Assembly: GCF_003674065.1 (NCBI RefSeq)
Contig: NZ_RDBE01000006.1
Location: forward strand, 518,410 to 582,409
From: Nocardioides mangrovicus
GTDB taxonomy: Bacteria > Actinomycetota > Actinomycetes > Propionibacteriales > Nocardioidaceae
Length of the DNA: 64,000 nt
Reading direction: 5' to 3'
Position 1 is the stretch's first letter, and the number at the start of each line of letters is the position of its first letter. Under the pieces are notes generated by a model. That model searched no databases, was not told where the DNA came from, and saw nothing but the letters and a program-made list of their open reading frames with translations. Shown one piece after another: positions 30,230-39,732 of the stretch. Position numbers and translations under genes: made by a program.

Positions 30230-30961
30230 TCAGCGCACGTGGACGACGTCGCCGGCACCCACCGGATGCCGTTCGCCGCCGGTCACCACCACCAGCCGGC
30301 CACCGTCGTCGATCGACTCGGCCCGTCCCGCAAGACGCCGCTCGCCGGGCAGGTGCACCTCGACGTCGCGGCCCAGGGTGACGCAGCGGGCGATGTAGGC
30401 GGCCCGCAGCCGGTCGGCGCCGCCCGGCTCGCGCCAGTCGGCCAGCCGGGAGGTGTAGCCGGCCAGCAGCGCGGCCAGCAGGTCGCCGCGGTCGCGGGCG
30501 GCCCCCTCGAGGGCCAGCGAGGTGGCGGTGGGCACCGGGAGCTCGCTCTGGTGCACGTTGAGGCCGACGCCGAGCACCGCCAGCGGTCCGCTCGAGGTGC
30601 CGGGCACCCGCTCGACCAGGATCCCGGCGATCTTGCGCCCGCCCACCATCACGTCGTTGGGCCACTTCAGCCCGGCCGGCACCGGGATCGCCTCGGCCAC
30701 CGCGAGGCCGACCAGCAGGGGCAGCCAGGGCCACCGGGCGTCGGGCTGCTGCGGGTCGACGACGGCCGAGGAGGTCAGCGCCACGCCGGCCGGCGTCTGC
30801 CAGGTCCGGTCGAGCCGGCCGCGGCCGGCGGTCTGATGGTCGGTGACCACGACCGTGCCGGCGGGCCGCTGGCGGGCGACGGCGTTGGTCGAGCCGACGG
30901 CGTCGAGGTACTCCACCTGCCAGCCCGGCACCGCGAGGTCGGCGAGGCGCGAGGAATCCAC
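30230..30961 (-). CDS. birA: Biotin-[acetyl-CoA-carboxylase] ligase
   Basis: A 243-residue biotin protein ligase without the N-terminal winged-helix repressor domain, so it cannot act as a DNA-binding regulator. Motifs: [25 protein letters not shown] for biotinyl-AMP, [19 protein letters not shown], and GVGLNVHQ. It biotinylates the carrier domain of the carboxylase at 37957. GTG 30961 stands back to back with accD, with only 18 bp between start codons. Confidence 0.95.
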   Translation of the reverse strand: MDSSRLADLAVPGWQVEYLDAVGSTNAVARQRPAGTVVVTDHQTAGRGRLDRTWQTPAGVALTSSAVVDPQQPDARWPWLPLLVGLAVAEAIPVPAGLKWPNDVMVGGRKIAGILVERVPGTSSGPLAVLGVGLNVHQSELPVPTATSLALEGAARDRGDLLAALLAGYTSRLADWREPGGADRLRAAYIARCVTLGRDVEVHLPGERRLAGRAESIDDGGRLVVVTGGERHPVGAGDVVHVR

Positions 30962-30979
30962 GCGGCTAGTCTGCCCATC
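30962..30979. promoter_or_regulatory. 18-bp divergent start region of birA and accD
   Basis: TAGTCT (30967-30972) lies 7 nt before GTG 30980 and forms a leaderless promoter for accD. Its complement gives a less convincing CAGACT box 6 nt before birA GTG 30961. Both upstream promoter elements must therefore lie inside the opposite coding region. Confidence 0.55.
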
Positions 30980-32602
30980 GTGAGCGCGCAGCCTGCCAAC
31001 GAGATTCGTGACAGCGGGACCGAGGTCCCCGACGACATCGACATCCACACCACCGCGGGCAAGCTGGCCGACCTCGACCGCCGCATCGACGAGGCCGTCC
31101 ACGCCGGCTCGGCGAAGGCGGTGGAGAAGCAGCACGCGAAGGGGAAGAAGACCGCCCGTGAGCGCATCGAGCTGCTCTTCGACGAGGGCTCGTTCGTCGA
31201 GCTCGACGAGCTGGCCCGGCACCGCTCCACGGCGTTCGGCCTGGAGAAGAACCGGCCCTACGGTGACGGCGTCGTCACCGGCTACGGCACGGTCGACGGG
31301 CGCCAGGTGTGCGTCTTCAGCCAGGACTTCACCGTCTTCGGCGGCTCGCTGGGCGAGGTCTACGGCCAGAAGATCACCAAGGTCATGGACCTGGCGATGC
31401 GCACCGGCTGCCCGATCATCGGCATCAACGAGGGCGCCGGCGCGCGCATCCAGGAAGGCGTTGTGAGCCTCGGGCTCTACGGCGAGATCTTCCGGCGCAA
31501 CGTGCACGCCAGCGGCGTCATCCCGCAGATCAGCCTCATCATGGGCTCCTGCGCCGGCGGTCACGTCTACTCCCCCGCCGTCACCGACTTCACCGTCATG
31601 GTCGACGGCACCTCGAACATGTTCATCACCGGTCCCGACGTCATCAAGACCGTCACCGGCGAGGACGTCACGATGGAGGAGCTGGGCGGCGCGCGGGCGC
31701 ACAACACCAGGTCGGGCAACGCCCACTACATGGGCAGCGACGAGGACGACGCCATCGAGTACGTCAAGACGCTGCTGTCCTACCTGCCGCAGAACAACCT
31801 CGACGAGCCGCCGGCCTACCCCGAGGAGTCGGACCTCGACGTCTCCGAGGAGGACCGCGCCCTCGACACCCTCATCCCCGACGGCGCCAACCAGCCCTAC
31901 GACATGCACGACGCGATCAACGCGGTGCTCGACGGGGCTGAGTTCCTCGAGGTGATGGAGCTCTTCGCGCCCAACATCCTCGTCGGCTACGGCCGGGTGG
32001 AGGGTCGCTCGGTCGGCATCGTGGCCAACCAGCCGATGCAGTTCGCCGGCACCCTCGACATCGACGCCTCGGAGAAGGCGGCACGCTTCGTGCGCACCTG
32101 CGACGCCTTCAACATCCCGGTGCTCACCTTCGTCGACGTGCCGGGATTCCTGCCCGGCACCGACCAGGAGTGGAACGGCATCATCCGCCGCGGCGCCAAG
32201 CTGATCTACGCCTACGCCGAGGCCACCGTCCCGCTGGTCACCGTCATCACCCGCAAGGCCTACGGCGGCGCCTACGACGTCATGGGCTCCAAGCACCTAG
32301 GCGCCGACGTCAACCTGGCCTGGCCCACGGCGCAGATCGCGGTGATGGGCGCCCAGGGTGCGGTCAACATCCTCTACCGCAAGGAGCTGGCCGGCGCCGA
32401 CGACGCGGAGGCCCGGCGCGCGGATCTGGTCCAGGAGTACGAGGACACGCTGGCCAACCCCTACATCGCGGCCGAGCGCGGCTACGTCGACGCCGTCATC
32501 GCCCCGCACGAGACCCGCGCCGAGGTCGTCAAGGCGCTGCGGCTGCTGCGCACCAAGCGCGAGACCCTGCCGCCGAAGAAGCACGGGAACATCCCGCTGT
32601 GA
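30980..32602 (+). CDS. accD: Acyl-CoA (propionyl-CoA) carboxylase beta subunit
   Basis: A 540-residue carboxyltransferase (AccD5/PccB type) that moves CO2 from carboxybiotin to acyl-CoA, giving methylmalonyl- or malonyl-CoA. N-lobe motifs: [45 protein letters not shown]-lobe: [27 protein letters not shown] and [23 protein letters not shown] 30980 follows TAGTCT by 7 nt. The accE epsilon gene overlaps its stop and the alpha subunit is at 37957, the same split order as mycobacterial accD5-accE5...accA3. Confidence 0.96.
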   Translation: MSAQPANEIRDSGTEVPDDIDIHTTAGKLADLDRRIDEAVHAGSAKAVEKQHAKGKKTARERIELLFDEGSFVELDELARHRSTAFGLEKNRPYGDGVVTGYGTVDGRQVCVFSQDFTVFGGSLGEVYGQKITKVMDLAMRTGCPIIGINEGAGARIQEGVVSLGLYGEIFRRNVHASGVIPQISLIMGSCAGGHVYSPAVTDFTVMVDGTSNMFITGPDVIKTVTGEDVTMEELGGARAHNTRSGNAHYMGSDEDDAIEYVKTLLSYLPQNNLDEPPAYPEESDLDVSEEDRALDTLIPDGANQPYDMHDAINAVLDGAEFLEVMELFAPNILVGYGRVEGRSVGIVANQPMQFAGTLDIDASEKAARFVRTCDAFNIPVLTFVDVPGFLPGTDQEWNGIIRRGAKLIYAYAEATVPLVTVITRKAYGGAYDVMGSKHLGADVNLAWPTAQIAVMGAQGAVNILYRKELAGADDAEARRADLVQEYEDTLANPYIAAERGYVDAVIAPHETRAEVVKALRLLRTKRETLPPKKHGNIPL

Positions 32603-32820
32603 GCGACATCTCCGACGAGGCCGCTCCGCTCTTCCTGGTCGACGGCGACGCGACGCCCGAGCAGGTCGCCGCGCTGGTCGCGGTGTTCTCCTCGCTCGGC
32701 GGCCGGGAATCGCCCGCGCCGCCCACCAGCGAGTGGGCCGCGCCCGCCCGCCGGCTGCGGACGACGTACGCCGCCGGGCCGGGCGCGTGGCGTGGCAGCG
32801 GCCTGCCGGGTTCCTCCTAG
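32599..32820 (+). CDS. accE: Acyl-CoA carboxylase epsilon subunit
   Basis: A 73-residue small subunit with the epsilon signature [20 protein letters not shown] and a short C-terminal [11 protein letters not shown] segment. Epsilon peptides link the alpha and beta subunits of actinobacterial acyl-CoA carboxylases. GTG 32599 overlaps the accD stop (GTGA), and maf begins 9 bp after its stop. Confidence 0.9.
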   Translation: MSDISDEAAPLFLVDGDATPEQVAALVAVFSSLGGRESPAPPTSEWAAPARRLRTTYAAGPGAWRGSGLPGSS

Positions 32821-32829
32821 TCTGAGCCC

Positions 32830-33426
32830 GTGCCGTCCGCTCCCCCGCTCGTCCTCGCCTCCGCCTCGCCCGCTCGCCTGAAGACCCTGCGGGCGGCCGG
32901 GCTCGACCCGGAGGTGGTCGTCTCGGGGGTCGACGAGAGCACGGTGGAGCTCACCGAGCCCGCCGAGTACGCGCTGAAGCTGGCCCAGCTGAAGGCGGTG
33001 GCGGTGGCCGCCGACCGGCCGCGGTCGCTGGTGCTGGGCTGCGACTCGGTGCTCGAGCTGGACGGTGAGGTGCTGGGCAAGCCGCACACCGCCGAGGAGG
33101 CGACGCTGCGCTGGCAGCGGATGCGCGGCAACGCCGGCGTCCTGCACACCGGCCACTGCGTCATCGACACCCACCGCGAGGTGTGGCTGGCCCGCTCGGC
33201 GGCCACGCGGGTGCGGTTCGCCGAGGTCAGCGACGAGGAGATCGCCGCCTACGTGGCCACCGGGGAGCCGCTGGAGGTGGCCGGGGCGTTCACGCTCGAC
33301 GGCCGGGGCGGCGCCTTCGTCAGCGGCGTCACCGGCGACCCGCACAACGTGGTCGGCGTCAGCGTGCCGCTGCTGCGGCTGATGCTGGAGGAGATCGGCT
33401 TCGTCTGGACCGACTTCTGGTCCTGA
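32830..33426 (+). CDS. maf: Maf family nucleotide pyrophosphatase
   Basis: A 198-residue Maf protein that hydrolyses nucleoside triphosphates (canonical or modified). LASASPARLKTLRAAGL at the N-terminus, GCDSVLELDGEVLGKP and AGAFTLDGRGGAFV are the conserved segments. GTG 32830 follows TAGTCT (32818-32823) by 6 nt, so it can be transcribed independently from a promoter inside the end of accE. Its last 178 bp are antisense to the open C-terminal part of the next gene. Confidence 0.94.
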   Translation: MPSAPPLVLASASPARLKTLRAAGLDPEVVVSGVDESTVELTEPAEYALKLAQLKAVAVAADRPRSLVLGCDSVLELDGEVLGKPHTAEEATLRWQRMRGNAGVLHTGHCVIDTHREVWLARSAATRVRFAEVSDEEIAAYVATGEPLEVAGAFTLDGRGGAFVSGVTGDPHNVVGVSVPLLRLMLEEIGFVWTDFWS

Positions 33427-34721
33427 TCGGCCACGCTCAGCGGCCGGGCGCGGCCGCCGGCGCGGCGGGCGCGGGCGTAGCGCACGGGTCCGCGCAGCAG
33501 CCCCATCCGCTCGGCGCGCCCGATGCGGGCCAGCGTGCGGCGCAGCACCGGGTCCAGGTCGGCGTCGGCGGCGACCGGGGTCGCGTCGCCCAGTGAGCGC
33601 AGCCGGCCGACCGCCGAGCCCAGCCGGCGCGGGCCGAGGCAGCCCAGGGCGAGTCGTCGCAGCCGGCGGTCCAAGGCGACCTTGGTCAGCCACGCCCCCA
33701 GCCCGACGCCGTAGCCGACGGCCTGGGTGAGCAGGGCGTCGGGATCGGCGCGGTGGCGGTGCCAGGCGACGGCGGACGGTGCGGTCGCCAGGTCGTGACC
33801 GGCGGCGAGGACCCGGACGAAGAGGTCGATGTCCTCCCCGCCCATCGTCACGGTGCCCACGCCCAGCGCCTCGTCGAACCCGCCGAGGGCGATGGCGACG
33901 CGGCGCCGCACCGCGAAGCTGGCGCCCGTGCCGTAGAGCCCGAGGTGGAAGGGGAAGAGCCGGTCGCCCGCCGGGGGCCGCGCCAGCGAGTAGAGCGCAC
34001 GGCGGCACGAGGCGGCCCAGTCCACGCGCTGGTCGAAGCTGGCCTGGGTCGGCGTCGCCAGCTCGCCACCGGGCACCAGCCCGGTCACGCACGCCACCTC
34101 GGCCGAGGCCGCAAAGGCGTCGGTGAGGTGGCACAGCCACCCCTCGTCGACCACCACGTCGTCGTCGGCGAAGGCCACCAGGTCGCCGGTGGCCTCGCGC
34201 AGCCCGCGGTTGCGCGCGTAGGGCACGCCGGGGTGCGGCTCGGTGACCAGGCGCACGCGCGGGTCGCCCCAGGCGGCCACCAGGTCGTGGGTGGCGGTGG
34301 TGGCCGGCGCGTTGTCGACGACCACGACGTCGAAGCCGGGGTGGCACAGCCGCAGGACGGCCGCGAGCGCCTCGCGCAGCCGCTCGGGACGGTCGCGGGT
34401 GCAGATGACGACGGTGACGCTGGCGGCGAGGTGGTCCTCGCTCGCGGGGTCCGGCGCGGGCAGCGGTGCGGCCAGCCGGCGCAGGTCGGCGGTGCGTACC
34501 CGGCCCTCGACCACCGGCAGCTCGACGAAGCCGCGCACCCGGCCCTCGGACCGGACCAGCAGCCGGGCGTGGCGGTAGCCCTGCGAGGCGTCGAGCTCGA
34601 GCTCCTCGACCGCGAGCCGCTCGACGTCGTCGACCACGCCGACCCAGCGCGCGCCGGGCCAGGCCGGAGCCACCTGGTCGGGCATCGGCCGGACCAGGGT
34701 GTGCGTGTGCAGCTGCGCCAC
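33249..34721 (-). CDS. Family 2 glycosyltransferase with long antisense tail over maf
   Basis: A 490-residue protein. The first about 100 residues are a predicted beta-rich module, then a GT-A domain (SVTVVICTRDRPERLREAL, VVVDNAPATT, VAFADDDVVVDEGW metal site, GGEDIDLFVRVLAAG). The natural end appears to be near the Arg-rich RYARARRAGGRARPLS, but no stop occurs there. The frame runs on for about 58 Ser/Thr/Pro-rich residues opposite maf to a stop at 33249. GTG 34721 is preceded by GGGAGGAAGC and GGGGG. Function in surface glycan synthesis is likely; donor unknown. Confidence 0.82.
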   Translation of the reverse strand: MAQLHTHTLVRPMPDQVAPAWPGARWVGVVDDVERLAVEELELDASQGYRHARLLVRSEGRVRGFVELPVVEGRVRTADLRRLAAPLPAPDPASEDHLAASVTVVICTRDRPERLREALAAVLRLCHPGFDVVVVDNAPATTATHDLVAAWGDPRVRLVTEPHPGVPYARNRGLREATGDLVAFADDDVVVDEGWLCHLTDAFAASAEVACVTGLVPGGELATPTQASFDQRVDWAASCRRALYSLARPPAGDRLFPFHLGLYGTGASFAVRRRVAIALGGFDEALGVGTVTMGGEDIDLFVRVLAAGHDLATAPSAVAWHRHRADPDALLTQAVGYGVGLGAWLTKVALDRRLRRLALGCLGPRRLGSAVGRLRSLGDATPVAADADLDPVLRRTLARIGRAERMGLLRGPVRYARARRAGGRARPLSVADQDQKSVQTKPISSSISRSSGTLTPTTLCGSPVTPLTKAPPRPSSVNAPATSSGSPVAT

Positions 34722-34816
34722 GACGCCCCCGCTTCCTCCCGTGACGACTCCAGCGTAAGCGCGTCTCGGCCCGGCTGTCCGGGCTACGCTGATCCTGCTG
34801 AGGGGGAACGGGGTCC

Positions 34817-35689
34817 GTGGTGAGCACACGCGTGTCGGTGGTGGTGCCGGCGTACAACAACGCCGCCTTCCTGCGCGAGACCCTGCTCTCGGTGCTCGCC
34901 CAGACCTACACCGACTTCGAGCTCGTCGTGGCCGACCACGCCTCGGTCGACGACACGCCGCAGATCCTCGCCGAGTTCGCCCACGACCCTCGCGTACGGC
35001 TCCTCTCGACCCCGGCGGGCGGCGGCGCCGAGCGCAACTGGAACCGCGTCACGCAGGCCGCCACCGGCGAGCTGGTCAAGCTGGTGTGCGGCGACGACCT
35101 GCTGCGACCCACCGCGCTCGAGCACCAGGTGGCCGCGTTCGACGCCCACCCGGACGCGGTGATGGTCTGCTCCCCGCGCGACATGATCGACGCCACGGGC
35201 AAGGTCATCGTGCGTCGTCGCGGGCTGGGCGGGCTCAGCGGTCGCGTCGACGGCCGGACGGCGGTCCGCACGGCGGTGCGGCAGGGCGCCAACCTGTTCG
35301 GCGAGCCCTGCTGCGTGCTGCTGCGGCGCAGCACCCTGGCCGAGGTCGGCGGCTGGCACGGCGACCCCGGCTACATGATCGACCAGGCGACGTACTCGCG
35401 GGTGCTGCTGCGCGGCGACCTGGTCACCACGCCGCACACCGAGGCGGCGTTCCGCTTCAGCGACACCCAGTGGAGCGTGGAGCTGGCCGGGCAGCAGTCC
35501 GCCTCCATCGCCCACCTGCACCGCGAGCTGCAGCGCATCGCGCCGGAGAGCGTGAGCGCCGCCGACGTCCGGCGCGGCAACCTGATGGCCTCGCTGCGGA
35601 CCGCGCAGCGGCGGGTCTTCTACCTGGCCTTCGGGCGCCGGATGCGCAGCGCGGCTACTCCACCGGCAGGCCGAGCCCCCGCGCGATGA
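34817..35689 (+). CDS. Family 2 glycosyltransferase
   Basis: A 290-residue GT2 enzyme: RVSVVVPAYNNAAFLRETLLSVLAQTY, ADHASVDDTPQIL, VKLVCGDDLLRP metal site (GDD in place of DDD), and an acceptor segment around GYMIDQATYSRVLLRG. The last 35 bp overlap the convergent acyl-CoA dehydrogenase stop. A TACGCT box (34783-34788) precedes an AGGGGG ribosome-binding site; GTG 34817 or 34820 may be used. It is divergent from the other GT2 gene. Confidence 0.87.
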   Translation: MVSTRVSVVVPAYNNAAFLRETLLSVLAQTYTDFELVVADHASVDDTPQILAEFAHDPRVRLLSTPAGGGAERNWNRVTQAATGELVKLVCGDDLLRPTALEHQVAAFDAHPDAVMVCSPRDMIDATGKVIVRRRGLGGLSGRVDGRTAVRTAVRQGANLFGEPCCVLLRRSTLAEVGGWHGDPGYMIDQATYSRVLLRGDLVTTPHTEAAFRFSDTQWSVELAGQQSASIAHLHRELQRIAPESVSAADVRRGNLMASLRTAQRRVFYLAFGRRMRSAATPPAGRAPAR

Positions 35690-36851
35690 GCATCCGCTGG
35701 ACCTCCGAGGTGCCCTCGCCGATCTCGAGCACCTTGGCGTCGCGGTAGAACCGGGCCACCGGGTATTCCTCCATGAAGCCGTAGCCGCCGAAGACCTGCG
35801 TAGCGATGCGGGTGGCCGTGACCGCCGACTCGGTGGCGTAGAGCTTGGCCACCGCGGCGGCCTGCTTGAACTCCTTCGCCGGCACGGCGCGACCGGCGTC
35901 CATGGCGTCCTTCATCGCCGCCGCGCTGTAGGTGAGCAGGCGGCTCGCGCGCAGCATCGTCTCCAGGTCGGCGATCTGGAAGGCGACGCCCTGCTTGCGT
36001 CCGATCGGGCCGCCGAAGGTCTGCCGATCGCCGGCGTAGGCCAGCGAGGCGTCCAGGCAGGCCTGGATGCAGCCGACGGCGAGCGCCGCGATGGCCACCC
36101 GGCCGTCGTCGAGGGTGGCCAGGAACTGGGCGTAGCCGCGACCCCGCTCGCCCAGCAGGTTCGCCTCGGGCACGCGGGCGCCCTCGAAGGTCAGCGGGTG
36201 GGTGTCCGAGGCGTGCCAGCCGAGCTTGTCGTAGGCCGGCTCCGCGGTGAAGCCGGGAGTGCCGGCCGGGACCAGGATGGTGCTGATCTCGGGCTTGCCG
36301 CCCTCGCGCTCGCCGGTGCGCGCGGTGACCGTGACGACCGAGGTGATCTCGGACCCGGAGTTGGTGATGAACTGCTTGGCGCCGTCGACCACCCACTCAC
36401 CGCCGTCCAGCCTCGCCTTCGTACGCGTCGCGCCGGCGTCGGAGCCGGCGCCGGGCTCGGTGAGCCCGAAGCCGGCGAGCGAGCGCCCGGCCACGAGGTC
36501 GGGCAGCCAGGTCTTGCGTTGCTCGTCGCTGCCGTAGGTGAGGATCGGGTTGATGCCCAACCCGACCGCGGCCTCGAGCGTGATGCCCATCGACTGGTCG
36601 ACCCGACCGAGCTCCTCGATGGCCAGGCACAGGCTGGTGAAGCCGCCGTCCTCGCCGGCCAGGCCGGCGCCGCCGTACTCCTCGGGGGCGGTGAGGCCGA
36701 ACAGCCCGAGGTCGCCCAGCTGCTGCACGACCTCGACCGGGAAGTGGTGGTCGCGATCCCACTGGGCCGCGTGCGGCGCGATCCGGTCCTCGGCGAACGC
36801 ACGCACGGTGCGCCGGAACTCCTCGTGCTCGCGGGAGAGCTCGTACGACAT
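35655..36851 (-). CDS. Acyl-CoA dehydrogenase
   Basis: A 398-residue flavoprotein of the short/branched-chain type. It has GFGLTEPGAGSDAG for FAD/substrate binding, KQFITNSGSEITSVV, RQTFGGPIGRKQGVAFQIADL, and the catalytic region KVLEIGEGTSEVQRMLIARGLG, with the base Glu in EGT. It dehydrogenates acyl-CoA in beta-oxidation or branched-chain amino acid breakdown. ATG 36851 lies 6 nt after TACAGT (36858-36863 on the complement), so the mRNA is leaderless. Confidence 0.95.
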   Translation of the reverse strand: MSYELSREHEEFRRTVRAFAEDRIAPHAAQWDRDHHFPVEVVQQLGDLGLFGLTAPEEYGGAGLAGEDGGFTSLCLAIEELGRVDQSMGITLEAAVGLGINPILTYGSDEQRKTWLPDLVAGRSLAGFGLTEPGAGSDAGATRTKARLDGGEWVVDGAKQFITNSGSEITSVVTVTARTGEREGGKPEISTILVPAGTPGFTAEPAYDKLGWHASDTHPLTFEGARVPEANLLGERGRGYAQFLATLDDGRVAIAALAVGCIQACLDASLAYAGDRQTFGGPIGRKQGVAFQIADLETMLRASRLLTYSAAAMKDAMDAGRAVPAKEFKQAAAVAKLYATESAVTATRIATQVFGGYGFMEEYPVARFYRDAKVLEIGEGTSEVQRMLIARGLGLPVE

Positions 36852-36883
36852 GCCCGCACTGTAACCGAGCAGGTTAACGATCG

Positions 36884-37324
36884 TTAACCTTCGACGCTGG
36901 TGGCCAGCCGGCGCAGCGCCTCCTGCAGCGAGTGGGCCTCGCGCGGGCTGAGCCCCATCGCCTCGCGCATGCCGTCCTGCACCTCCCCGAAGCGCTCGAC
37001 CACCTGCCGACCGCGCGCGGTGAGCGCGATGTCGACCACCCGCTCGTCGTCGGCGTTGCGCGAGCGGGTGAGCAGGCCGGAGCGCTCCAGCCGCCGCAGC
37101 AGCGGGGTCAGGGTGCTGTGGTCGAGGTGCAGGTCGGCGGCGATGCGACGCACGCTGAGCTGCTCGGCGTCGCCGAGCAGCAGCAGCACCAGGTACTGCG
37201 GGTAGGTCAGGTCGAGCTCGGCCAGCAGGGCCCGGTAGCGCGCGGTCACCGCGCGCGAGGCGGCGTACAGGTCGAAGCAGAGCAGGTCGGCCAACGGTGC
37301 CGAGCGTTCGGTGGCGACGCTCAT
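36884..37324 (-). CDS. ohrR: OhrR-type MarR regulator with reactive cysteine
   Basis: A 146-residue winged-helix MarR protein. The N-terminus [17 protein letters not shown] with Cys16 matches the peroxide-sensing Cys of OhrR (LCFALYSASRA), followed by [34 protein letters not shown] and [14 protein letters not shown] of the wing. It should repress the divergent osmC gene until oxidised by organic hydroperoxide. ATG 37324 has a perfect AGGAGG ribosome-binding site; a longer frame to 37351 is less likely. TAGTCT at 37355-37360 on the complement is its -10 box. Confidence 0.9.
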   Translation of the reverse strand: MSVATERSAPLADLLCFDLYAASRAVTARYRALLAELDLTYPQYLVLLLLGDAEQLSVRRIAADLHLDHSTLTPLLRRLERSGLLTRSRNADDERVVDIALTARGRQVVERFGEVQDGMREAMGLSPREAHSLQEALRRLATSVEG

Positions 37325-37343
37325 GGGTCCTCCTCGCCGAGTG

Positions 37344-37400
37344 CTTGTCACGCCAGACTAGCGCGTGTACGTTCATCTCGTGCACAAGACAACCGTGCAC
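37344..37400. promoter_or_regulatory. Overlapping divergent promoters and operator of ohrR/osmC
   Basis: For osmC, TTGTCA (37345-37350), a 17-bp spacer and TACGTT (37368-37373) form a good promoter. For ohrR, TAGTCT is read on the complement of 37355-37360. CTTGTCACG (37344-37352) and CGTGCACAAG (37379-37388) form a long inverted repeat around both, and a second GTGCAC lies at 37395-37400. OhrR binding here would block both genes. Confidence 0.6.
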
Positions 37401-37423
37401 CCCCTATCGACGAAGGAGCTCCG

Positions 37424-37864
37424 ATGCCTACTCGCACCGCTCGCACCGCCTGGAACGGCGGCCTCCAGGACGGCTCCGGCCAGGTCGAGCTGTCCAGCTC
37501 CAAGGTCGGCACCTACGAGGTGTCCTTCCCCAAGCGCGCGGCCGACGACGCCGGCGGCACCACCAGCCCCGAGGAGCTCATCGCCGCCGCCCACTCCTCC
37601 TGCTACGCCATGCAGCTCTCGGCCCTGATCGCCGAGGCCGGCGGCACCCCGCAGTCGCTCGACGTGACCGCCGACGTCTCGCTCGGCCCCGACCCCGACG
37701 GCGGGTTCCGGCTCACCGGCATCAAGCTGACGGTCGTCGGCGAGGTCGAGGGCCTCGACGCGGCCGGCTTCGAGAAGGCGGCCAACGACGCCAAGGCCGG
37801 CTGCCCGGTCAGCAAGGCGCTCACCGGCGTCGACATCACGCTCGACGCCTCCCTGGAGAGCTGA
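37424..37864 (+). CDS. osmC: OsmC/Ohr family peroxiredoxin
   Basis: A 146-residue OsmC-fold enzyme that reduces organic hydroperoxides. The two catalytic cysteines are C60 ([14 protein letters not shown]) and C127 ([13 protein letters not shown]). The sequence around C60 is closer to OsmC than to Ohr, yet the gene is paired with an OhrR-type regulator. ATG 37424 has AAGGAG about 9 nt upstream. A strong terminator hairpin follows the stop. Confidence 0.93.
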   Translation: MPTRTARTAWNGGLQDGSGQVELSSSKVGTYEVSFPKRAADDAGGTTSPEELIAAAHSSCYAMQLSALIAEAGGTPQSLDVTADVSLGPDPDGGFRLTGIKLTVVGEVEGLDAAGFEKAANDAKAGCPVSKALTGVDITLDASLES

Positions 37865-37882
37865 GCTCTCTTCCCCCGGACC

Positions 37883-37920
37883 CCCCGCGGCCGTCGCATC
37901 CCCCGTCGGCGGCCGCGGGG
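37883..37920 (+). terminator. GC-rich hairpin terminator after osmC
   Basis: CCCCGCGGCCG (37883-37893) pairs perfectly with CGGCCGCGGGG (37910-37920) around a 16-nt loop. No U-run follows, as is common in high-GC actinobacteria. It separates osmC from the carboxylase gene. Confidence 0.75.
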
Positions 37921-37956
37921 CCCGAGTGCGAAACCTGGGGCGCTAACCTCACGACC

Positions 37957-39732
37957 GTGAACCAGATCAAGCCGCTGCAGAAGGTGCTCGTCGCGAACCG
38001 GGGCGAGATCGCGGTGCGGGTGATCCGGGCCTGCAAGGACGCCGGCATCGGCAGCGTCGCGGTGTACGCCGAGCCCGACCGCGACGCCCTCTTCGTCCGG
38101 TTGGCCGACGAGGCCTACTCCCTGGGCGGCACTACCCCGGCCGACTCCTACCTCGACATCGCCAAGATCGTCGCCGCGGCCGAGGAGTCCGGCGCCGACT
38201 CGGTGCACCCCGGCTACGGCTTCCTGGCCGAGAACGCGGACTTCGCCCAGGCGGTGCTCGACGCGGGCCTGATCTGGATCGGCCCGCCGCCGGCCGCGAT
38301 CGACGCGCTGGGCGACAAGGCGAAGGCCAAGCACATCGCCGAGCGGGCCAACGCCCCGCTCGCCCCCGGCACCAAGGACCCGGTCGCCGACGCCGACGAG
38401 ATCGTCGCTTTCGCCAAGGACAACGGGCTACCGGTGGCCATCAAGGCCGTCTACGGCGGCGGTGGTCGCGGCCTGAAGGTCGCCCGCACCCTCGAGGAGA
38501 TCCCCGACGCCTACGAGGCGGCGGTGCGCGAGGCCGTCAGCGCCTTCGGCCGCGGCGAGTGCCTGGTGGAGAAGTTCCTCGACCAGCCCCGCCACGTCGA
38601 GACCCAGTGCCTGGCCGACCAGCACGGCAACGTCGTGGTGGTCTCCACCCGCGACTGCTCGCTGCAGCGCCGCAACCAGAAGCTGGTCGAGGAGGCGCCT
38701 GCGCCGTTCCTCACCGAGGAGCAGCTGACCCGGCTCTACGAGTCCTCCAAGGCGATCCTGCGCGAGGCCGACTACGTCGGCGCCGGCACGTGCGAGTTCC
38801 TGGTGGCCCAGGACGGAACCATCTCCTTCTTGGAGGTCAACACCCGGCTGCAGGTGGAGCACTGCGTCTCCGAGGAGGTCACCGGACTCGACCTGGTGCG
38901 CGAGATGTTCCGGATCGCGGCCGGCGAGGAGCTCGGCTACGACGACCCGGAGATCAGCGGCCACTCCATCGAGTTCCGGATCAACGCCGAGGACGGCGGC
39001 CAGAACTTCATGCCCGCGCCGGGCACGCTGACCCGCTGGGAGCCGCCGAGCGGCCCCGGCGTCCGGCTCGACGGCGGCTACGTCGAGGGTGAGACCATCC
39101 CCGGCGCCTTCGACTCCCTCATCGCCAAGCTCGTCGTCTCCGGCCGCGACCGCACCCAGGCCCTGGAGCGCAGCCGCCGGGCGCTCGACGAGTTCGTCGT
39201 CGACGGCATGCCGACGGTGATCCCGTTCCACGCCGCGGTGGTCCGCGACCCCGCGTTCATCGGCGACGGCGAGTCCTTCAGCGTCTACACGCAATGGATC
39301 GAGACCGACTTCGACAACCAGATCCAGCCCTACTCCGGCCCGAGCGCGGACGCCCCCGAGGCCGGCGAGCGGCAGCGGATCACGGTGGAGGTCGGCGGCC
39401 GCCGACTGGACGTCGTGCTCCCGGCCGGCCTCGCCGCGATCGGCGGCGGCGCCGCGAGCGCGGGTCCGAAGAAGCCGAAGCGGGGCAGCGCCAAGAAGGC
39501 CGGCGCGGCCGCCTCCGGCGACTCCGTGACCAGCCCGATGCAGGGCACGATCGTCAAGGTCGTGGCCGCTGACGGCGACACCGTGGCCGAGGGCGACGCG
39601 ATCGTGGTCATCGAGGCGATGAAGATGGAGCAGCCGCTCAAGGCCCACAAGGCCGGGACCGTCAACGGGCTGAGCGCCGAGGTGGGCGCCACCATCGGCA
39701 ACGGCGAAGTGGTCTGCGAGATCAAGGACTGA
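37957..39732 (+). CDS. accA3: Acyl-CoA carboxylase alpha subunit (biotin carboxylase + BCCP)
   Basis: A 591-residue protein. Biotin carboxylase spans about 5-450 ([51 protein letters not shown]-grasp, [39 protein letters not shown]). A Lys-rich linker leads to the biotin carrier domain with the biotinylated Lys at about residue 556 in EAMKMEQPL. It supplies carboxybiotin to accD. GTG 37957 lies 7 nt after TAACCT (37944-37949), so the mRNA is leaderless. ATG of the BenE gene overlaps its stop. Confidence 0.96.
   Translation: MNQIKPLQKVLVANRGEIAVRVIRACKDAGIGSVAVYAEPDRDALFVRLADEAYSLGGTTPADSYLDIAKIVAAAEESGADSVHPGYGFLAENADFAQAVLDAGLIWIGPPPAAIDALGDKAKAKHIAERANAPLAPGTKDPVADADEIVAFAKDNGLPVAIKAVYGGGGRGLKVARTLEEIPDAYEAAVREAVSAFGRGECLVEKFLDQPRHVETQCLADQHGNVVVVSTRDCSLQRRNQKLVEEAPAPFLTEEQLTRLYESSKAILREADYVGAGTCEFLVAQDGTISFLEVNTRLQVEHCVSEEVTGLDLVREMFRIAAGEELGYDDPEISGHSIEFRINAEDGGQNFMPAPGTLTRWEPPSGPGVRLDGGYVEGETIPGAFDSLIAKLVVSGRDRTQALERSRRALDEFVVDGMPTVIPFHAAVVRDPAFIGDGESFSVYTQWIETDFDNQIQPYSGPSADAPEAGERQRITVEVGGRRLDVVLPAGLAAIGGGAASAGPKKPKRGSAKKAGAAASGDSVTSPMQGTIVKVVAADGDTVAEGDAIVVIEAMKMEQPLKAHKAGTVNGLSAEVGATIGNGEVVCEIKD

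Noticed and set aside
29312-30979. Upstream half of a 1096-codon frame ending with accD
   Set aside because: It is antisense to birA, the PH protein and the cyclase. AccD family sequence begins at GTG 30980, where a -10 box also points.
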